A stretch of 64,000 bases of DNA from Mycteria americana (Eukaryota > Chordata > Aves > Ciconiiformes > Ciconiidae), in assembly GCF_035582795.1 (NCBI RefSeq), contig NC_134396.1, positions 34,238,183 through 34,302,182 of the forward strand. Reading direction: 5' to 3'. The position numbers were made by a program, and so were the translations under genes. Under the pieces are notes generated by a model. The model was not told where the DNA came from and did no database searches. It was given only the letters and a program-made list of their open reading frames with translations. Of the stretch, positions 10,900 to 25,805 are shown piece by piece; position 1 is the stretch's first letter, and each line of letters begins with the position of its first letter.

Positions 10900-13800
10900 T
10901 AGTAGGTTGAAAACATGGGCTTAAATTGGGGGTCAAAATGCATATTGCTCCAGATTTTACATTTCCATCTTTTCTCTGCTTTGAGAATGCATCTCTCTGT
11001 CATCAGCATATTTCATGTGCAAACTTCCAGACAGAAATGAAAGGAAAATAGATGGAAAAATGTCAGCCTATTAGGCTGACTTTATTTTGAAGGACAAGGA
11101 ATTGTGAAGGAAAGAATAACAAATACAAGCATAAAATGGGGTAAATGCAACTTGCATGCATCAAATGCAAGCTATGACAGAATAGCTTGATGCTTTTCTC
11201 TTGTAATGGATTTTTAGTGAAAATAAAAGTAGTGCAATAGACTGAATATTGGACAGAGCTTCAGTAAAGAGTTTGGTACCATGGTGCCTGGCAAATCATC
11301 AGTGTAAGTAGAGCAGGACTAGAACCTCACACAAGGGCTGACTACACACTGAAATAATGTGAAATTAAGTAACATGACATGTAAATTTATGCATTTTAGG
11401 TTTTGTAACAAAGGTATCTGAGGAGGCTTGCCAGATACAAGCAACTCAGAGGATTCCCTTTTCCAACAAGTGAGTAGAAAACTCATTGAATATTCAGGAA
11501 TATGAATGAAGGCCAAGAAAGAAATTAAAAGTTCTTATGGATTCCTATTACCTTTAGCATACACATGGTACTCTTATTGTCACCCCCAGTTCTTCCTTCC
11601 TTGCACAGTACTTTTTTATTTACTATACTGAGTTTTATTAGTTTCTGATTGTATCTCCAGCTCCATGGTACCAAACTGAAAAGTGTCTATCCACTACCCA
11701 CTTACAATCCATGTTCTCCTAGTTTGACAGTGAATTCCTCCTAAGTTGTCCTGGAGTATGCAATTTTGTAATCAATTCTCTACTTATTGTGAAGAAATAC
11801 TAGCTTAGCAGATGTTACAATGTTACGCCATTTTGTCAGCTACTGACACTCTACAATTTCTTCAATGAGAAGAATTTTTATAGGAAAGTTAAGCCTGCTG
11901 CCAACAGATTTAGTTTTCCTAATCGTGCCTGAGAAGCATCACAAACACACATTCCTCCCAGCCAGGAATCAGAAAACTGCTGTACTCAACCATATTCCTC
12001 TGATTTACTGAAAATTAAAATTGCCACCTGGAACTACTCCCTACTTAGACGGCCATGAAGAAGAGTGGGACCACACTAGTGGCAATTATTTGCTGCCATC
12101 AGAGAGGCAACTCGTGAGTATCAGCAGTTTTCTGGAAGTCCCAAAAGTGGGGAGTGGTGATTTTTTTGGAATTCACGACAGAAGGCAGAAGAGATTGGTC
12201 ACTACCGTCTGCTAAGGACATATCTTTCTAGCACAAAAATTTTGGTGTAGAGGGTAGCTGCAAGGCCTCTAACGAGGTTTCACTCTTGTCCTGGGGAGGA
12301 TTTGACTCTTTTGAACAGCAGGAAAGCTTTCACATACCCTTTCAGTCTGAAATTTTTCATCCTGGGACCAACAATCTCTGTCCTGGGATTGTCGTGTGAC
12401 TTTTCTTTAATTCATAGCATTATTACACATGATTCAGTCAAGGAAAACAAAATCTCTGGCACTTTTTCATCACTTAGGAGGGGAATACTAAAGTCAAGAA
12501 ACCTGTACCAATGCAGCCTGAAATAATCCAATTTCATCCTACAGATGGGAACATCCTAGTTGCCTATGAGATACACTTTCTTATTGATAAGCGTTAATAA
12601 AAATATTACAGGGTCAGTAAAATTATTTCACTTTTCCTTCACTTACACTTTTTTCCAACAATGCTGTCAGTGCTGTTGAAACAAAAATACCAAATTTAAA
12701 ACACAAAAAATTACACTGAGAATCCAATGCAAGAATGTAGGAAATTTATGGACAAAGTTCCCAAGATTGCCAATGCTTGGTGAAATGTAATACTTCAATC
12801 TCAAAATTTTGGAAGGTCATTTTGAAAGTTCTACATAATACTTACAGATGACATGTCAACAGAATTAGAATTGTGCATGAATTGGCTTATTAATGGAGAA
12901 AGATTCACAAGCTGTGCAGACATAAATTTTGGGCTCTTAAATATGAAAGGGATATTCAATGGCTTTTACTCAATCAAAATTAACAAAGGCACATTGAAGA
13001 TAACTCACAAAATTAACCTTTGTTGCTGATGATGAAGATGTTTTTACTTTTGATTTTCTTTGATTTTAAAATTTCTCATTAAATATTTAATCAGAATACT
13101 GACATCCAGGTGATAATTCCCCCAATAGCCACAGAAGGCTAAGAGGAAGGGTAGATTCACGTGGTTTCTATTCCAATCCTGGTGGATATAATGAAAGGAA
13201 AGGATTCAATTACTTTGACCCACTATAGCCAGGACATTTGGAGACTTCTCTATGGCTTCCCAAACTTTTCAATACAGTTGCTATGCTTATAGGAACATTT
13301 TACTTTCTAGCCCACCAGGCCAAATGATCCCTGCAGGATCTCCTTAGTGAAAGGCACTGGCATAACAAAGGAATAGGTAAACAAAAATCAAAGCTATAAC
13401 ATTTTCATTCTGTGGAACTTGCAAGTCATATGAGAATTGAAGTACATTTTTTCAGTCTACTCACTCAGGAAATCAGGGGGTCCAGTCAAGACCAAGTTTT
13501 TTTCATGCTAGATGTTGAACAGAGATAGACGTAGAAGAACAAAAGGCACTACTGTCTTATTTTACAGGCAGACCACAGAAAGAAAACCTAACTTTGCTTA
13601 GGTAGCTGGTAGCAGAGTCAGAGGCTGCATCTAAGTCTCACAAATATTGGTTCAAGCCTCACTTGCAAGCTCCTCTTCCCTTTCATGGGAAGAGCCTTTC
13701 ATTTTGATAGTTTAATTCAATTCCCAGAAATGCATAGATGAAAACAACTAAAGTCTTATGAAATAAACCATTGCATTGATAAAACTCTGGGGTAGTTGCT

Positions 13801-16800
13801 GGTACCTGTCCTACTTGGAAAGAAGCAGTAAAATCCACTTGCACTCCCATGAAAATAAGCTTTGGGTCCCAGCACTGCCTCAGAGACAGGCTGAATTCAG
13901 ACAAATTTCCTGTTTCCTTTGAGCTTTATCTGAGCCAAATATTTTCATTTTCTTACGGAGCTAAGCTAGCTAATCAGTTTTCCTCATCCCTTTGAGCTCT
14001 GTGGTTTCTAATTAGCATTATCCCTTTTCCAAGGGCCATGGAGTTTTGGCTCCCTGGAAGAACTGTGTCACTGTGCCTTGAGTTCCTGATGCTGGCAGAT
14101 GGCAGCGTCCGGCCCCAAGTATGGAGAGATGGATGGATGTCAGCTTTTTGTTGTTTTCACCTAACCAATTAGGCAACTGCTTTCAGCTCTAGCATGGACA
14201 CTACCCAGTTCTTCTTGGTTATGCAACTCTCTATGTATTCTCAATTATTTTGCTTACGAAACCTTTCCTGCTCCTTTATCTAGCAGAGAAAAAATACAGG
14301 AAGATGGGGGGATGAAAGCTGCATAGAAGCCATAAAAGATGCTGAGAGCTTGTTAAATATTCTCGCAGGCCCTTGTCCCAAGAATTTCCACGAATTGTAT
14401 TGTCATCAAAATGCTTAGGGGGACGCTAATGACCACAAAGGATTCAGCTAGACCACCCAGAGCTGCAAATGCTAAAAGAAGCCTCAAGGGCCTCTTGCAG
14501 GATTAAAGTTGCTCCCCCTTTAACATCTTGAAAATATTCTATGAGGGCCTTCCCACCATCATCAAGTAATGAAAACTTTTCTTTGTACTTATCCAATCAC
14601 TTCAGCATCACTGTGCTGCCTGAGAGCTAGACCGGAAGAAAATATCCACCTGTAAGGCTGACTTGTCATAAATGTTATGTCATAGCAGTAAGAGCAGTGG
14701 AAAATGCATATTCTAATGGTTTATGTGTCCTGGTGAAATCTAATTAATATGCTACCTGCCTATAGAACTAGCACTGATTTGCGTGTCCCGCATCATGAAG
14801 AAACATTAAAAAATATCTTGTCTGTCAGGGACTAATTTAACAAAGATGCTACTGATGGCTCTTCTGTGAAACTGGCACTAATAAAGCTTTCCATTCAATA
14901 GAGTATCCAATTCTAAACCTTTTAGAAATGAAAAGGGCACGATGCATTTAATGACAAACTCAGTAGGAGAAAGGAGACATGACCTTACAAGTAATAGATA
15001 TAGCTAGGCAGGGAGTTTGGGAATTGGCAGTTAGAAATTATGTGTACCTGGATGCAACTGTAAAAGCAAGAAATTAAACTACTTTATAGCCATCAAAATA
15101 TGTAACTACACAGATCATACATAAAAAACCAGTATAAAATCATATTGTTGAATAATAGTATTGAATTTGCCATCAAAATTCAAATTGAGTGAAAGATATT
15201 TGTTCCAATATTTCTATAAAAACATAGCTATTCATCTGAAAGCATGTACATAAGATAAATAAACAGTAGTAATACTTGTAAAGGATACATTATTTTAAAG
15301 TCATCGTAAATACACCACTGAAAAATCTTCTCCCACCACTGGAGTCGAACTGAATATGATAAAATTATTGCGAATTGTCCAATACTGGAATTGAGGCTGT
15401 GGGGAATATCAGACATACGGTATATTAATACCCTATTTTTCACATGGATTGTTGCATCTGATTGTCCATAGTTACGATCTGAAAGACTGCTGCCTCTGTA
15501 TCTCTTCTGTTAGTCAATATGCATCATAGACTGAAAATGCAGGGCAGAGAGGACCATATAGCAGGATCATAGGTTGTACAAATGGCAAACATTCTCACTA
15601 GTATCTGACGTTTATAAAATCTTAGAGTAACTGGCATGCATTTTAAGCTGGACAGAAGCACTTGCTTTGGCCTGTTGAGAGACTGTCCTAGCCCATGATA
15701 GTTGTTTCACTGTTTTAAGAGCAGGAACTTTAAGGGCATGTGTTTTGGAGATGCTCACATTAAAACAAAAGTCATTTTTATGAAGCACTGAAGCCGCACA
15801 TCTTTACAAGGTGAAAATTTGCATTGGTCTCAGACAATTTTTAGAGACTCAGAGCAGATCATTTCACCACATGAGAGAATATTTGAACGTAAGAAGACTT
15901 CCTCGCTGAGAGGAACAAGTATAAAAAGCCCATCCTTTTGCCTTACATTCTAAATCCTTTTGTAATCTGTAGGCAGTGTATCAGATACATCAGAAATGGA
16001 ATGTAACATGCATGGAAGCTAACAAGATATGACCACAGTGTACTCTTAGATGATCGTCTATTTTAGCATTCCCTGTTTCTTCCTCATATATCATGATGTA
16101 GGTTTCTCTGTAAGTAGGTGAAACAGGTTAAACTCTCATTAAAGGCAAATCCAGTCGCATGCATAATAGCATCCTTCAATTAAAAGAAAGACTTAACAAA
16201 TTAATTGACAGGACAAAGCTTCCAAAGCCTACACACAATCTTTTAGCACATTTGGGAAGATTATGGCTTAATGTACAACTCCTTGGCTTCTGTGAGATAT
16301 CCCCAGTGCCTTGCCAAAACCTTCCCCCCCCTGCACCTGGACCCTGGCTCATTGTGTTATAAGGAGGGTTATTTTGGCTTGGAGAGAAGAGGACTTTCAT
16401 GACTTCAAACATGGACATTAGATCAAGTTTTTATCTTCTCACATAATCCTGTCTTTGATGTCACCAGACTGAGGCCTCTCAGAATAGAAAGGGAAAGCTG
16501 TGAAAAGAGGCCCAGTTAATTTATACATTTAAGTGCTGCTGTTCTAATTTGCCAGTGTAGCATTTTCATTGTTTTCTGCTTTGCATCCTAAAGGCAGGCT
16601 TACACCAGGCAATTATGAATGGCTCCTCTGAACAAATAATTGAAATTCACTAGTTGTGGGATATGGTTAAACAATCTCAGGATTGGAGGTGTGAGGTCAA
16701 ATATATTCCCAGTGGCACTACTGAAGTTACAGGCTACCCTTTACACTTGCCTTGAAGGATGAGTATTTGTAATACACTTGCTTTAACAGCAACTAATCAG

Positions 16801-17344
16801 GTAAGCTGCATGAGACAAATAGCAAACACGAACATGGTATTTTGCATTTGTCTTCAACCCCGAACAGTAGTCTTGTAGTTAAAATAACTAACCTTTAGAA
16901 GGTGATATGGAAGACTGCTTTGCAGCATGTAGACTATTTGATGAGAATTAAATGGCTAAAGATATACAATATTTGCAAAATCCTCCTTTTGCAAATGCAG
17001 CAGACAGCTATAAAAATGGGGATTGACCCTATGTGCAAAGAATTCTGCTGGAAAATGCCACCAAGCTAGTGGTGGAGCAACAGTTCTGTAAATGAATTAT
17101 CTTTCCTTTAATGTAGCAATGAAAAAAAAAAAAGAGTTGTTGAAACACCTGAGGGATTGTGAGACATCTTTTCTGCATAGTTTACCTTGCAAAGCCAATA
17201 ATTTAGTCTTTCACAAAATAACTAACCCCAAATTATCCACAAACTATCCACATTATTTTCTAGTGAATTTGTGATGTAAGAATTTTATGCCAAAGTCCAC
17301 TGAAACAGTAGACTTTTGTGCTCCTCATAAACAAAGCAAAACTC

Positions 17345-17368
17345 TGTGTGTGTGTGTGTGTGTGTGTG
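17345..17368. repeat. (TG)12 microsatellite
   Basis: Twelve perfect TG dinucleotides are followed by cgtgg. The tract creates short open frames on both strands that should not be read as genes. Confidence 0.95.
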
Positions 17369-20300
17369 CGTGGAGAATGGAGGTGTGCTGCAGAAACACA
17401 AAACATGACATAAAACAGCCTGTCAAGGTGAACGTTGAAGTCAGGTCTTTTTGTCTCATAACAGAATTGATTCACTAAAAGAAAATGGGAGTATCCAAAA
17501 GTAAAACATACATACATTACTGTCTCAGGGATCTTTATGCTTAGTGATCATTGCCATGAACCAAAAGCAGAGCAATTTGCTCTTCCACTTTCATTAAAAC
17601 ACAGTATACAGGATAAACTTTCCATTTTGTCTGTTGCCTTTCCAGTGCACGAAATATACTTGGTCCAAGGCAATGTACTGCTAACTCGAGCCATTCAAAA
17701 CTCCTGAACTCTGCCTTCCCCACAACCCACAAAACTTTTTCTTTGCCTTTTGGAAGTATGAACTGCCAAAGTTCCAAGTCTTTCTTTTAACCACAAATCT
17801 AGAACTTGTTTCTCTTTAAAATGCAACATATTTATAATCTCATTAATTTGTGAGAAGAGACTTCAAAAAAGTACCCATTACTGGGATTTTTATAATCCTG
17901 CTCCTGCTACCACTTCTCATCATTCCAGTACCAAAACTTGGCTTTTATCATGTGTCTAAATATTATGCAGGCTAAAGCTCCACACTGACAGTTAATGAGT
18001 TTGAAGCAGAAAATCTCATTTTTTCATATAACTTTTTTCTCTCCAGTGCTTGACATCTATTTTATATTACTGACACAAATAAACGTTAGCCATAGGCTCT
18101 TTCAATTACATATTATTTCCCCTTTTACAGTCCTTTTTATGGCTATTAAAGTTTTTTTCAAGAGACACATTCTCTGTGTTTTTTCTGCTTTCTAGTGTGA
18201 GGTTAACATGAGTTACACCCTAATTTATGTTTATTAGTGGGTTATGGTTCTGACTGCATCCCCATGAGAAACATTACTGGCTTCCACAACTACCTTCCTG
18301 ATGATCATAAAACAAATATTGAACAATGAAGGAAGCTTAAAAAAAACCTGTCTAAAATTGAGGAATGGCTGCTTAAATACAACTCAGATTCTGTGCTGTG
18401 TCACTATCTGCCGTCTTTTAACCGCTGTGTCTTTTAGATGTATAAAAGCTTAGATTGGAGCACTGGCCCATCTGTGCCAGTCTATACCACTGATTCCATT
18501 CTTTTGGAACAGAAGTTTAAAAAAATTCCCTACAATAGTCAGAATAAATAAAGCTCTAGGCAAGGAAATTGTATAGCTCTGCTATTGTTCCTACTGACAT
18601 CAAAAGGAAAAGTCCCACTGACTTCACCAGGAGTCGGATCAGGCTCCTGTTTTGGTGAAAAACTGTAGATCTGCCTGTTCTACATGCAGAATTGCTGATA
18701 CATTCTCCATTTCTGGCACATAGTCACAATTGTCTAGGGGTCAAGCATATTAAAGCAGATTAGCCACTCAGAATAAGGAGTAGAGCTACCCTTTCTTAAT
18801 AGGTATAGGAAAACATTAGCATCAGCATTATACAGTTCATTAGACTATCCAACATCCCGATATGAAAATAACATAAATATTGTATATAGAGATACAGTTT
18901 ATTTAATTGTCATTTATAGTATATGTGATTTCAGAGAGAATTTGATCAAACAATGAAACCAAAAATTCTGCAGGTACTGTCACTACATCGTACTGCTAGT
19001 GCCTAGGGACCAGTTCAGAGTGGCCCAGAGGCTGGTCTCTGTCACACATGGGGTGGCAGCCCAGGGAATGGGAGAGGGAATGGCAGAAAGCTGCCCAGCT
19101 GCTGACTTTTCCTCTGAGCAGCGCAGCGTAACTGGGAATGGCTAGTGCCTCCACAGGACTGCCTCCTTTTCCGCTTAATGGGTGAATCTGTCACTTTTTT
19201 CTTGGTCTCAGCAAGGTCTTCTCTTTCTATCACATTATCTGGCTGCTAGGAGATGTGGTTAACAATATGACACTGGGAATCTTTTGCCTACTGGGGAAAG
19301 GGTTTTGGGCTTCAGTCTCTATGCACGTAATAAAAAAAGAGCAAAGTTTTAAAGATGGCAAGGGCTACGACTGAGCACTGTCCCTGCATCTGGCTCATCT
19401 AATTCCTAGCCAACGGAATTTTAGCCACTTAGGGAACGTGTTACTGCCCTGTGTGGCATGGGACAGCTAATTAACAGCATGCTCCAGGAAGACGGGAGAT
19501 TTCACTCTCCTTACACAGGAGTTGCACCAGGTCTGATGCAGCCTGAGTGAATGCTGTACCACAGAGTAGCTGGAAACCACGGCACACATCCTCTCCAGCC
19601 ACAGAATAAAGGAATGGAGCTTAACACTCTGTCATCACTGGCTATGTGAGGCATCTTGTTGAAGGGACTTTGACGTATCCCAGTTTGAAGCAAATATTTT
19701 CTGTGGGGATGCTGGACACCTAAATCCAGGGATTCTGCTACCTGGATTCTGCTACCTGGCCCAGGCATACCCATGCTTCTGTGAAACTATTCCTACCTAT
19801 GTGTATTTATATAATACTGAAATACTTATACTTTGTTATACTCTGCTTCTTTTCTTTCAGTGTACACAGAAATCAATAAAGAGATGCTAAAACCAGAGCA
19901 ATGCAGAGGTAAGTCATAATCCCAGTAAATACTGAGCAAACAAACAGGGGTCCTATTTGAGTGAGGACTGACAAGTTAGGCTGCAGTTATCCAGCCATGT
20001 TTATCATTCTCACTTCGTACTATTTATTTATGAGATGAAAAATCACCTACGTCCAAGTATCAGTATACCAGTGAAGCATACAGGAATTGTCACTTCCAAT
20101 AGTTCCACCAATACAATAACTCTTGTCTGTGCAGCTGTAGCTGCGGAGCCTTCCTTTAGACTCAAGTATCTTTGTTCTTCTATCCATTACACAGAAAGGG
20201 ACTTCAGAATGAAAACACTGTCAACATAAGCAGGTCAGTACTAGATCACGGAGGGTAATCTAGACTTTTCAGAGTGTTGATTCATGGCCTGTTAAAGCTA

Positions 20301-23300
20301 TTTATTCCAGGACAAAATATGGTACAAATGGCCATCAATGAAAGTGAATGCAGAGCTTTACTTTGGTGCTGACTCATGCTTATCTTGCACAAATATAAGT
20401 GGCTACAGTAAATGTCAACAAGGGAGAATCTGGTCCCAGGAAATTATTTCTTTCTAACTTGCAATCACTTTTAAGCCTGTACATTGTTTTGAACTGTCCA
20501 TGACTAACATGAGAGATGGACTTTTTTTATACAAGCTATTATAACCTGGAGATCTTACACGAATAGAGAAACAGAAAAAAGGTGCATGCCCTAATTATTT
20601 TTGTTTATCTTTTGAAAATGCTTCTTAGCATAATGTTTTTCATATTTCCATAAAAGTAGAGTGGTGATGGTGTGATTAGGTAGTTGTTACTTTGTCATTA
20701 AAATGATTCCAGCAATAGGATGAATAATGCCAACTGGGTACCTGAGATAGCCTTGATCTGAAGAGCCTGTCACCTACAGACAGAGACCAGAAGGGGAAAA
20801 ATAATAGACAAATTGCATACCATTTATACAAATAAAATAATATCTATATAATTATAAAAACCATAAAATTAAAATGTATTAGAAATTGCTGTAAACCAAA
20901 TAGCCGAAGTGAGTTTTAGAGGTAAGCTGAATGCGGATAAGGCAGGATTCTCATAGGTTCTAACAGGGAGCTTGAATCATGCATACAGGGAGATGCATTT
21001 GTGACTAAGAATTGTTATATCAAAATCTGGTGAATATGAGTGCTTGTGCGCACTGGCAGAGTGAAAGAAAATGGAGTAATAGAGAAAAAGAGTAAGCAAA
21101 GAGAGGCTTGAGATTTGATATACTGAGTGGAAAGAAAGCAAAAAGAATTTAAGATGAGATTTTAAACCTCTTCTTTAAGCAGAGGTTAGCAACAATGTTG
21201 TGCAGAAACTAAAGAAAGATAAAGTAGGAGGATGATCTTGTGATAATCAATATGAATGAGAAGAAAGAAAGAGAGAGCTGTAGAAAGAGAGTACCTTGGA
21301 AATACCGAGGGGGAGAGAGTGACAAGACTTAGATATGACCAGGAGGCGAGTTATAAAGTCACCAATACAGCACAGAAATCATTGCTCAAACCCATGGTGT
21401 CCCCATGGGATTCACTGCTGTGACAGCCACAATCAAGCCTTCAGTAGACTTAGATTAGTACCCACTTTAAGTAAGACAACATCATAAATATGATAGAGGG
21501 TACTTTTCAAAAGGGCAGACTCATGAAGTCAGTACTGGAGACTGCTGAAAGACATAACTTTTAAGTACATCACACGCTCTTAAACATATGACCCCAAATA
21601 CCTATGGGAAATCATAACTAAAACGTGGTCTTTCAAATCCTTCACTCACACAGACTATTAAAATAAATAATAAATAAATTTCACAGACTTACACACTGGT
21701 GAGGTACTCTTGCCTCTGGTTATACTAGGGATTTGAAGTGAAATGAGATTGTCTTCAAATGGTCAGGAAAGTTAAAATTCTTCACTTTTATGGAAAAAAA
21801 TGCACAAGCAAGAATGATTTGCTGGATTTCACAAGATTTTGGTCTTTCTGTTTTTTTTTTTCCTCTGACACAGACACAGTTGGTTCAAGTTGAACTGAAC
21901 TCACAATATTTTGGTGTTGAAGAACACATCATAAAACCCATGAAGAACAGCGTAAATGCTTGTGACTGAAAAAGATTCTCCTGATGTAGGTAAATTTAGG
22001 TAAAGTAGTTTTCAAAGTTAAGTCCCTTTTCTCAAATACCGTCATCAAAAGGTCATTCTGGTTAAAGAGAATGATGGGATAGTATCCATTCATTATTTTC
22101 ATTTTGGTAACAATTTAAGAGTGGTTAGAAGTTACAGGAAAATGAAGTTGCAGATTCTACTTCCCCTTACAGTTAGTCTGGCTCTTTCAAGGGGTCTAGA
22201 AGACTGTCTTTCTATATTCATATTACTGTTGGCTTATGTTAAGATGTATGAGAACTAGATGAATATTTTTTATTTTAGTGTTTCCAAATCATCCCATATG
22301 CTCTCAGCTGACTCAAATTTCAACAAACTTTTCCCTAAGTATCTCAAATGTGAGGAACCCTTAGTGAATGGCCATCAGCAAAGATGCTGGATTAGTGGTC
22401 TTGTCCAGTGTCATCTCAGAGGCTCCAGAAAAGAGAATAGGACGGAATTTAGTCCTCTGCCCTAGAAATCTCCTTTCCTCACTTAGCAATCACTTCTTCT
22501 CCTCCTGAAGATCTGCCTAACTCCTGCCTAACTTCTGCAGCTAAGGAGGATAAGGTTTAACAAGCCCAAGCTGTTACCATATAAACCTGATTCACTTATG
22601 GGACATACTACTAGTGAAGTGGATAAAAAGAAATAAATTTTAAAAAGTACACTATCATGTGACAACATTGGCATTTTCAGAAACTTTACTCAAGAATCAC
22701 CTCTACTCCAACAAACATTACATTAAATTCCTTAACAGAGATAAGACATCATATTTTGCCTGGGTCCCTTTCTTAGAAATAGCAAAATAATTTGTTTTGA
22801 AACTCTGTAAGACAAAACAAAGTTTTGTGTGAGCACTGGAAACATTAAAGCTGGGGCACTACGGATTTGTTTCCTATATTCCCTAAAGCCCACCACTCCC
22901 ATATCTTCACTCAGTTTTTCATTCAGCCACCAGTCTTCATGAATGTTGAAGAAATTTCATACTTTTGAGACCTCTAATTCTCTGGAAAGGTGGAGGCTTA
23001 GCTGAAATTAGCCAAGGTACTCAAAAAAGGAAAGAGGAATTACAGATTATGTCTGACTACATAAATATTTTAGTTATTTTGTTAAGAAAATAAGAGAATA
23101 AAATCGTAACATTAACGTAACCAGTACAACACAGCCAACGACAGCATGTGGACGCTTTCAGACTGAACTATTAGTGTGGACAAGACTTAACTGATTCAAT
23201 ATAGGGTCAAATACTGGGAATTATGGGCCATTGATGACTGACAAGCCCTTAGAAACACAAACTAATTAAAACATACTCCCCATACATCAATTCACGGACA

Positions 23301-24689
23301 CACTCACAGAAAAAAATCACAGAACTAACAGACTAAACCTTGATTATAGCCAAAGTACAATTTGCACTAATGTTTATGAGAGCTTTGTCTAAATAAAATC
23401 AGTTTAAATTACACAGTCTAGTGAATCTTACTTACAGTAAATCTTAGAGACTAAGATAGTAATTCTCTTTATTCAAATTGCCATAAAGTAGTGGTAACTG
23501 CATTTGAAAAAGGGTAATAAAGCTGTTGAGATATTTCATCTTGAATGTAGGATCCTGCTTCTTAGAAGAACAAGAGGTTGTATAACATACCATGAATAAA
23601 TTTATTTAATTTTTTAAAAATATTGTAAGATTGACTTTAGTTCTTGTAAAAACTGATAAATATGAATGTGAAGATGAATAAAATATAAGGTCATCAGCAA
23701 CTCACCCTATTTTATGAACTTTGATCATGTAATAGGGTTTGCATTTGTTTCTCAGATATGAATGGAGATGGAATTCAAGATAAGATATTAATCGTAATTA
23801 AACTGACTACAACAGGTCTATGCTGACAAATTCTTAACGACCACAAAGAATGCTTAGCCATAATGAACTGCTTCATTCATTAATTTCTTCATTAAGAGGG
23901 CCTCCACTTAATAAGTTCAGTAAAAAGTTGATATAATATTGTATTTGTATTCTCTTTTTTATCAATTTCTGCTTCAGTGGTATATTATTTGGAAAATGAA
24001 ATAAATCATTTAAAACATATAATTGCTTGTATATATTCATATAGTAATTCCCTAAGCGATGCTGTGTTTATAAGTTGTCAGTGTGCATATTAATTTGTCA
24101 TACCCACCAACCTCATGTTCATTTATTTACTACTAGCCATTGAGAAGCAGATTAAAAAGCACATGCTGCCCCTTCTTTGAAAGTTTTATTAAGGCCAAGT
24201 AGGCCAAACGGTATATTCCAATTGAATCCTGCTGGTTGCCAGGACTTGAAAATTACTAATTACAGTTCTAAGTGACTTAATATGTTTGTATGCATGATTA
24301 TTTATGAATATGTGTTAAGTGCCGCATAAAATAACACTTTCTCATTTCAATATTAAAACATATTAATTGTTCAGTATGTACAGGTTCATATGAACTTGTT
24401 AAATACCATTAATTTACTGAAATATGTGTCATATTGATAAAAACTGGTGATGGCCTTGTGCAGAATAAACAAAAAATGAACTAAAAATACATCTTCCTTT
24501 TCCTTCTTCTTCTCCTCTTTGCTCCTTCTCACCATGAAACCAGACCCTCATAAATACCTGTATGACTACTACCCAGAGAAGTTAGTAGCTAAGCTTCTGT
24601 TTTCCAAAACAGTAGCAGCACACACACACACTGCACATGAGCAAGGAAAAAAGCATTTTGTTCCTGCCTTTCCCAGAAACTACTCAGAA

Positions 24690-25805
24690 CCACAGAATCG
24701 TTGAGGCAGGAAAGGACTTCTTGAGATCACCTCGTGCAACCCTCTGCTCAAGCAGGGTCACCTAGAGCAGGTTGCCCAGGACTGCATCTAGTTGGGTTTT
24801 GAGCATCTCCACAGAAGAGAACTCCACAACCTCTCAGGGCAACCTCTGCCAGTGCTTGGCCACCCCCACAGTATAAAAATGCTTTCTTGTGTCCAGGTGA
24901 AATTTCATGTTTTTTAATTTGTGCCCATTGTTTCTTGTCCTGTCAGTGGGCACCACTAAGAAGAGTCTGGCTCCCTCTTCTTCAGTCCCTCCCATTAGGT
25001 GTTTACACACATGGCTAAGATCTCCCTGAGCCTTCTCTTCTGCAGGCTGGGCAGTGCCAGCTCTCTTAGCCTCTCCTCATACAGAAGATACTCCAGTCCG
25101 TTCATCACCTTTGTGGCCCTGCACTGGACTTACTCCAGTATGTCCGTATCTCCTTTACTGGGGAGCCCAGCACTGCACCCAGCACTCCAGATGTATCTCA
25201 CCAGTGCTGAGTAGAGAGGAAGGATTATCTCACTCGATCTGCTGGCAGCACTCTGCCTATTGCAGCTCCGAAGGCTGTTGGCTCATGTTCAACTTGGTGT
25301 CCACCAGGACCCTGAGGTCCTTTTCTGCAAAGCTGCTTTCCAGCTGAGCAGCCCCCAGTGTGTACTGGTGCATGGGGTTGCTCATCCCAAAGAGCAAATC
25401 TTTGCATTACCCCTTTTTGAACTTAATGAGTTTCTTCCCAGCCCATTTCTCCAGCATGTCAAGGTCCCTCTGGTGTATCTGCCATTCTTTCCAGTTTTGC
25501 GTCATCTGCAAACTTGCTGAGGATACACTCTGTCTCATTGATGACACATTAAACAGTACTGGCCCCAGTATTGTCCCCTGAGGTAAACCACTAGTGATCA
25601 CAGAACCCTCTGGGCCTGGCCGTTCACACAGTTTTCAGTTCATCTCACTGTCCACTTAACTAACCTGTACTTTGTCAGCTTGTTTATAAGGACGCTAAAA
25701 GAGGCAGTGCCAAATGCCTTACTAAAGTTGAGGTAAACAACATTCACTGCTCTCCCATTGTCCACCAAGGTAGTCACTCATTGTAGAAGACTTGCAGGTT
25801 TCACT
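24690..25805 (-). mobile_element. 5'-truncated CR1 retroposon, 3' part of ORF2
   Basis: Read on the - strand, this is an avian CR1 non-LTR element running from about 25805 down to its 3' end near 24690. The fragment SGLPQGTILGPVLFN (near 25595) matches the conserved CR1 reverse-transcriptase motif. RDLDMLEKWAGKKLIKFKKG follows (near 25466-25407). Further down, the frame shifts through the Lys-Asp-Leu-Gly/'KLN' region and the C-terminal region. The region that should hold the catalytic FADD block reads through in a different frame, so the element is inactivated by frameshifts as well as truncation. The + strand start (cacagaatcgttgaggcagg) is the complement of the usual CR1 3' tail. The 5' truncation is typical of target-primed insertion. 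Confidence 0.9.

Larger units (their letters stand above)
8786..24689. other. 16-kb intergenic stretch without recognised genes
   Basis: AT-rich non-coding sequence on both strands. The longest frames are under 90 codons and show no domains. It holds an (AAAC)n run at 10863-10899, a (TG)12 run at 17345-17368 and a 14-bp tandem duplication at 19730-19757. There are also several TAAT- and octamer-rich blocks, such as 10420-10640 and 23930-24440, that could be conserved non-coding elements serving FOXB2. That last idea is inference only. Confidence 0.5.

Noticed and set aside
14092-14106. CTCF-like ctggcagatggcagc
   Set aside because: It lacks the CCA start of the core (two mismatches at important positions), so it is weaker than the two motifs reported.
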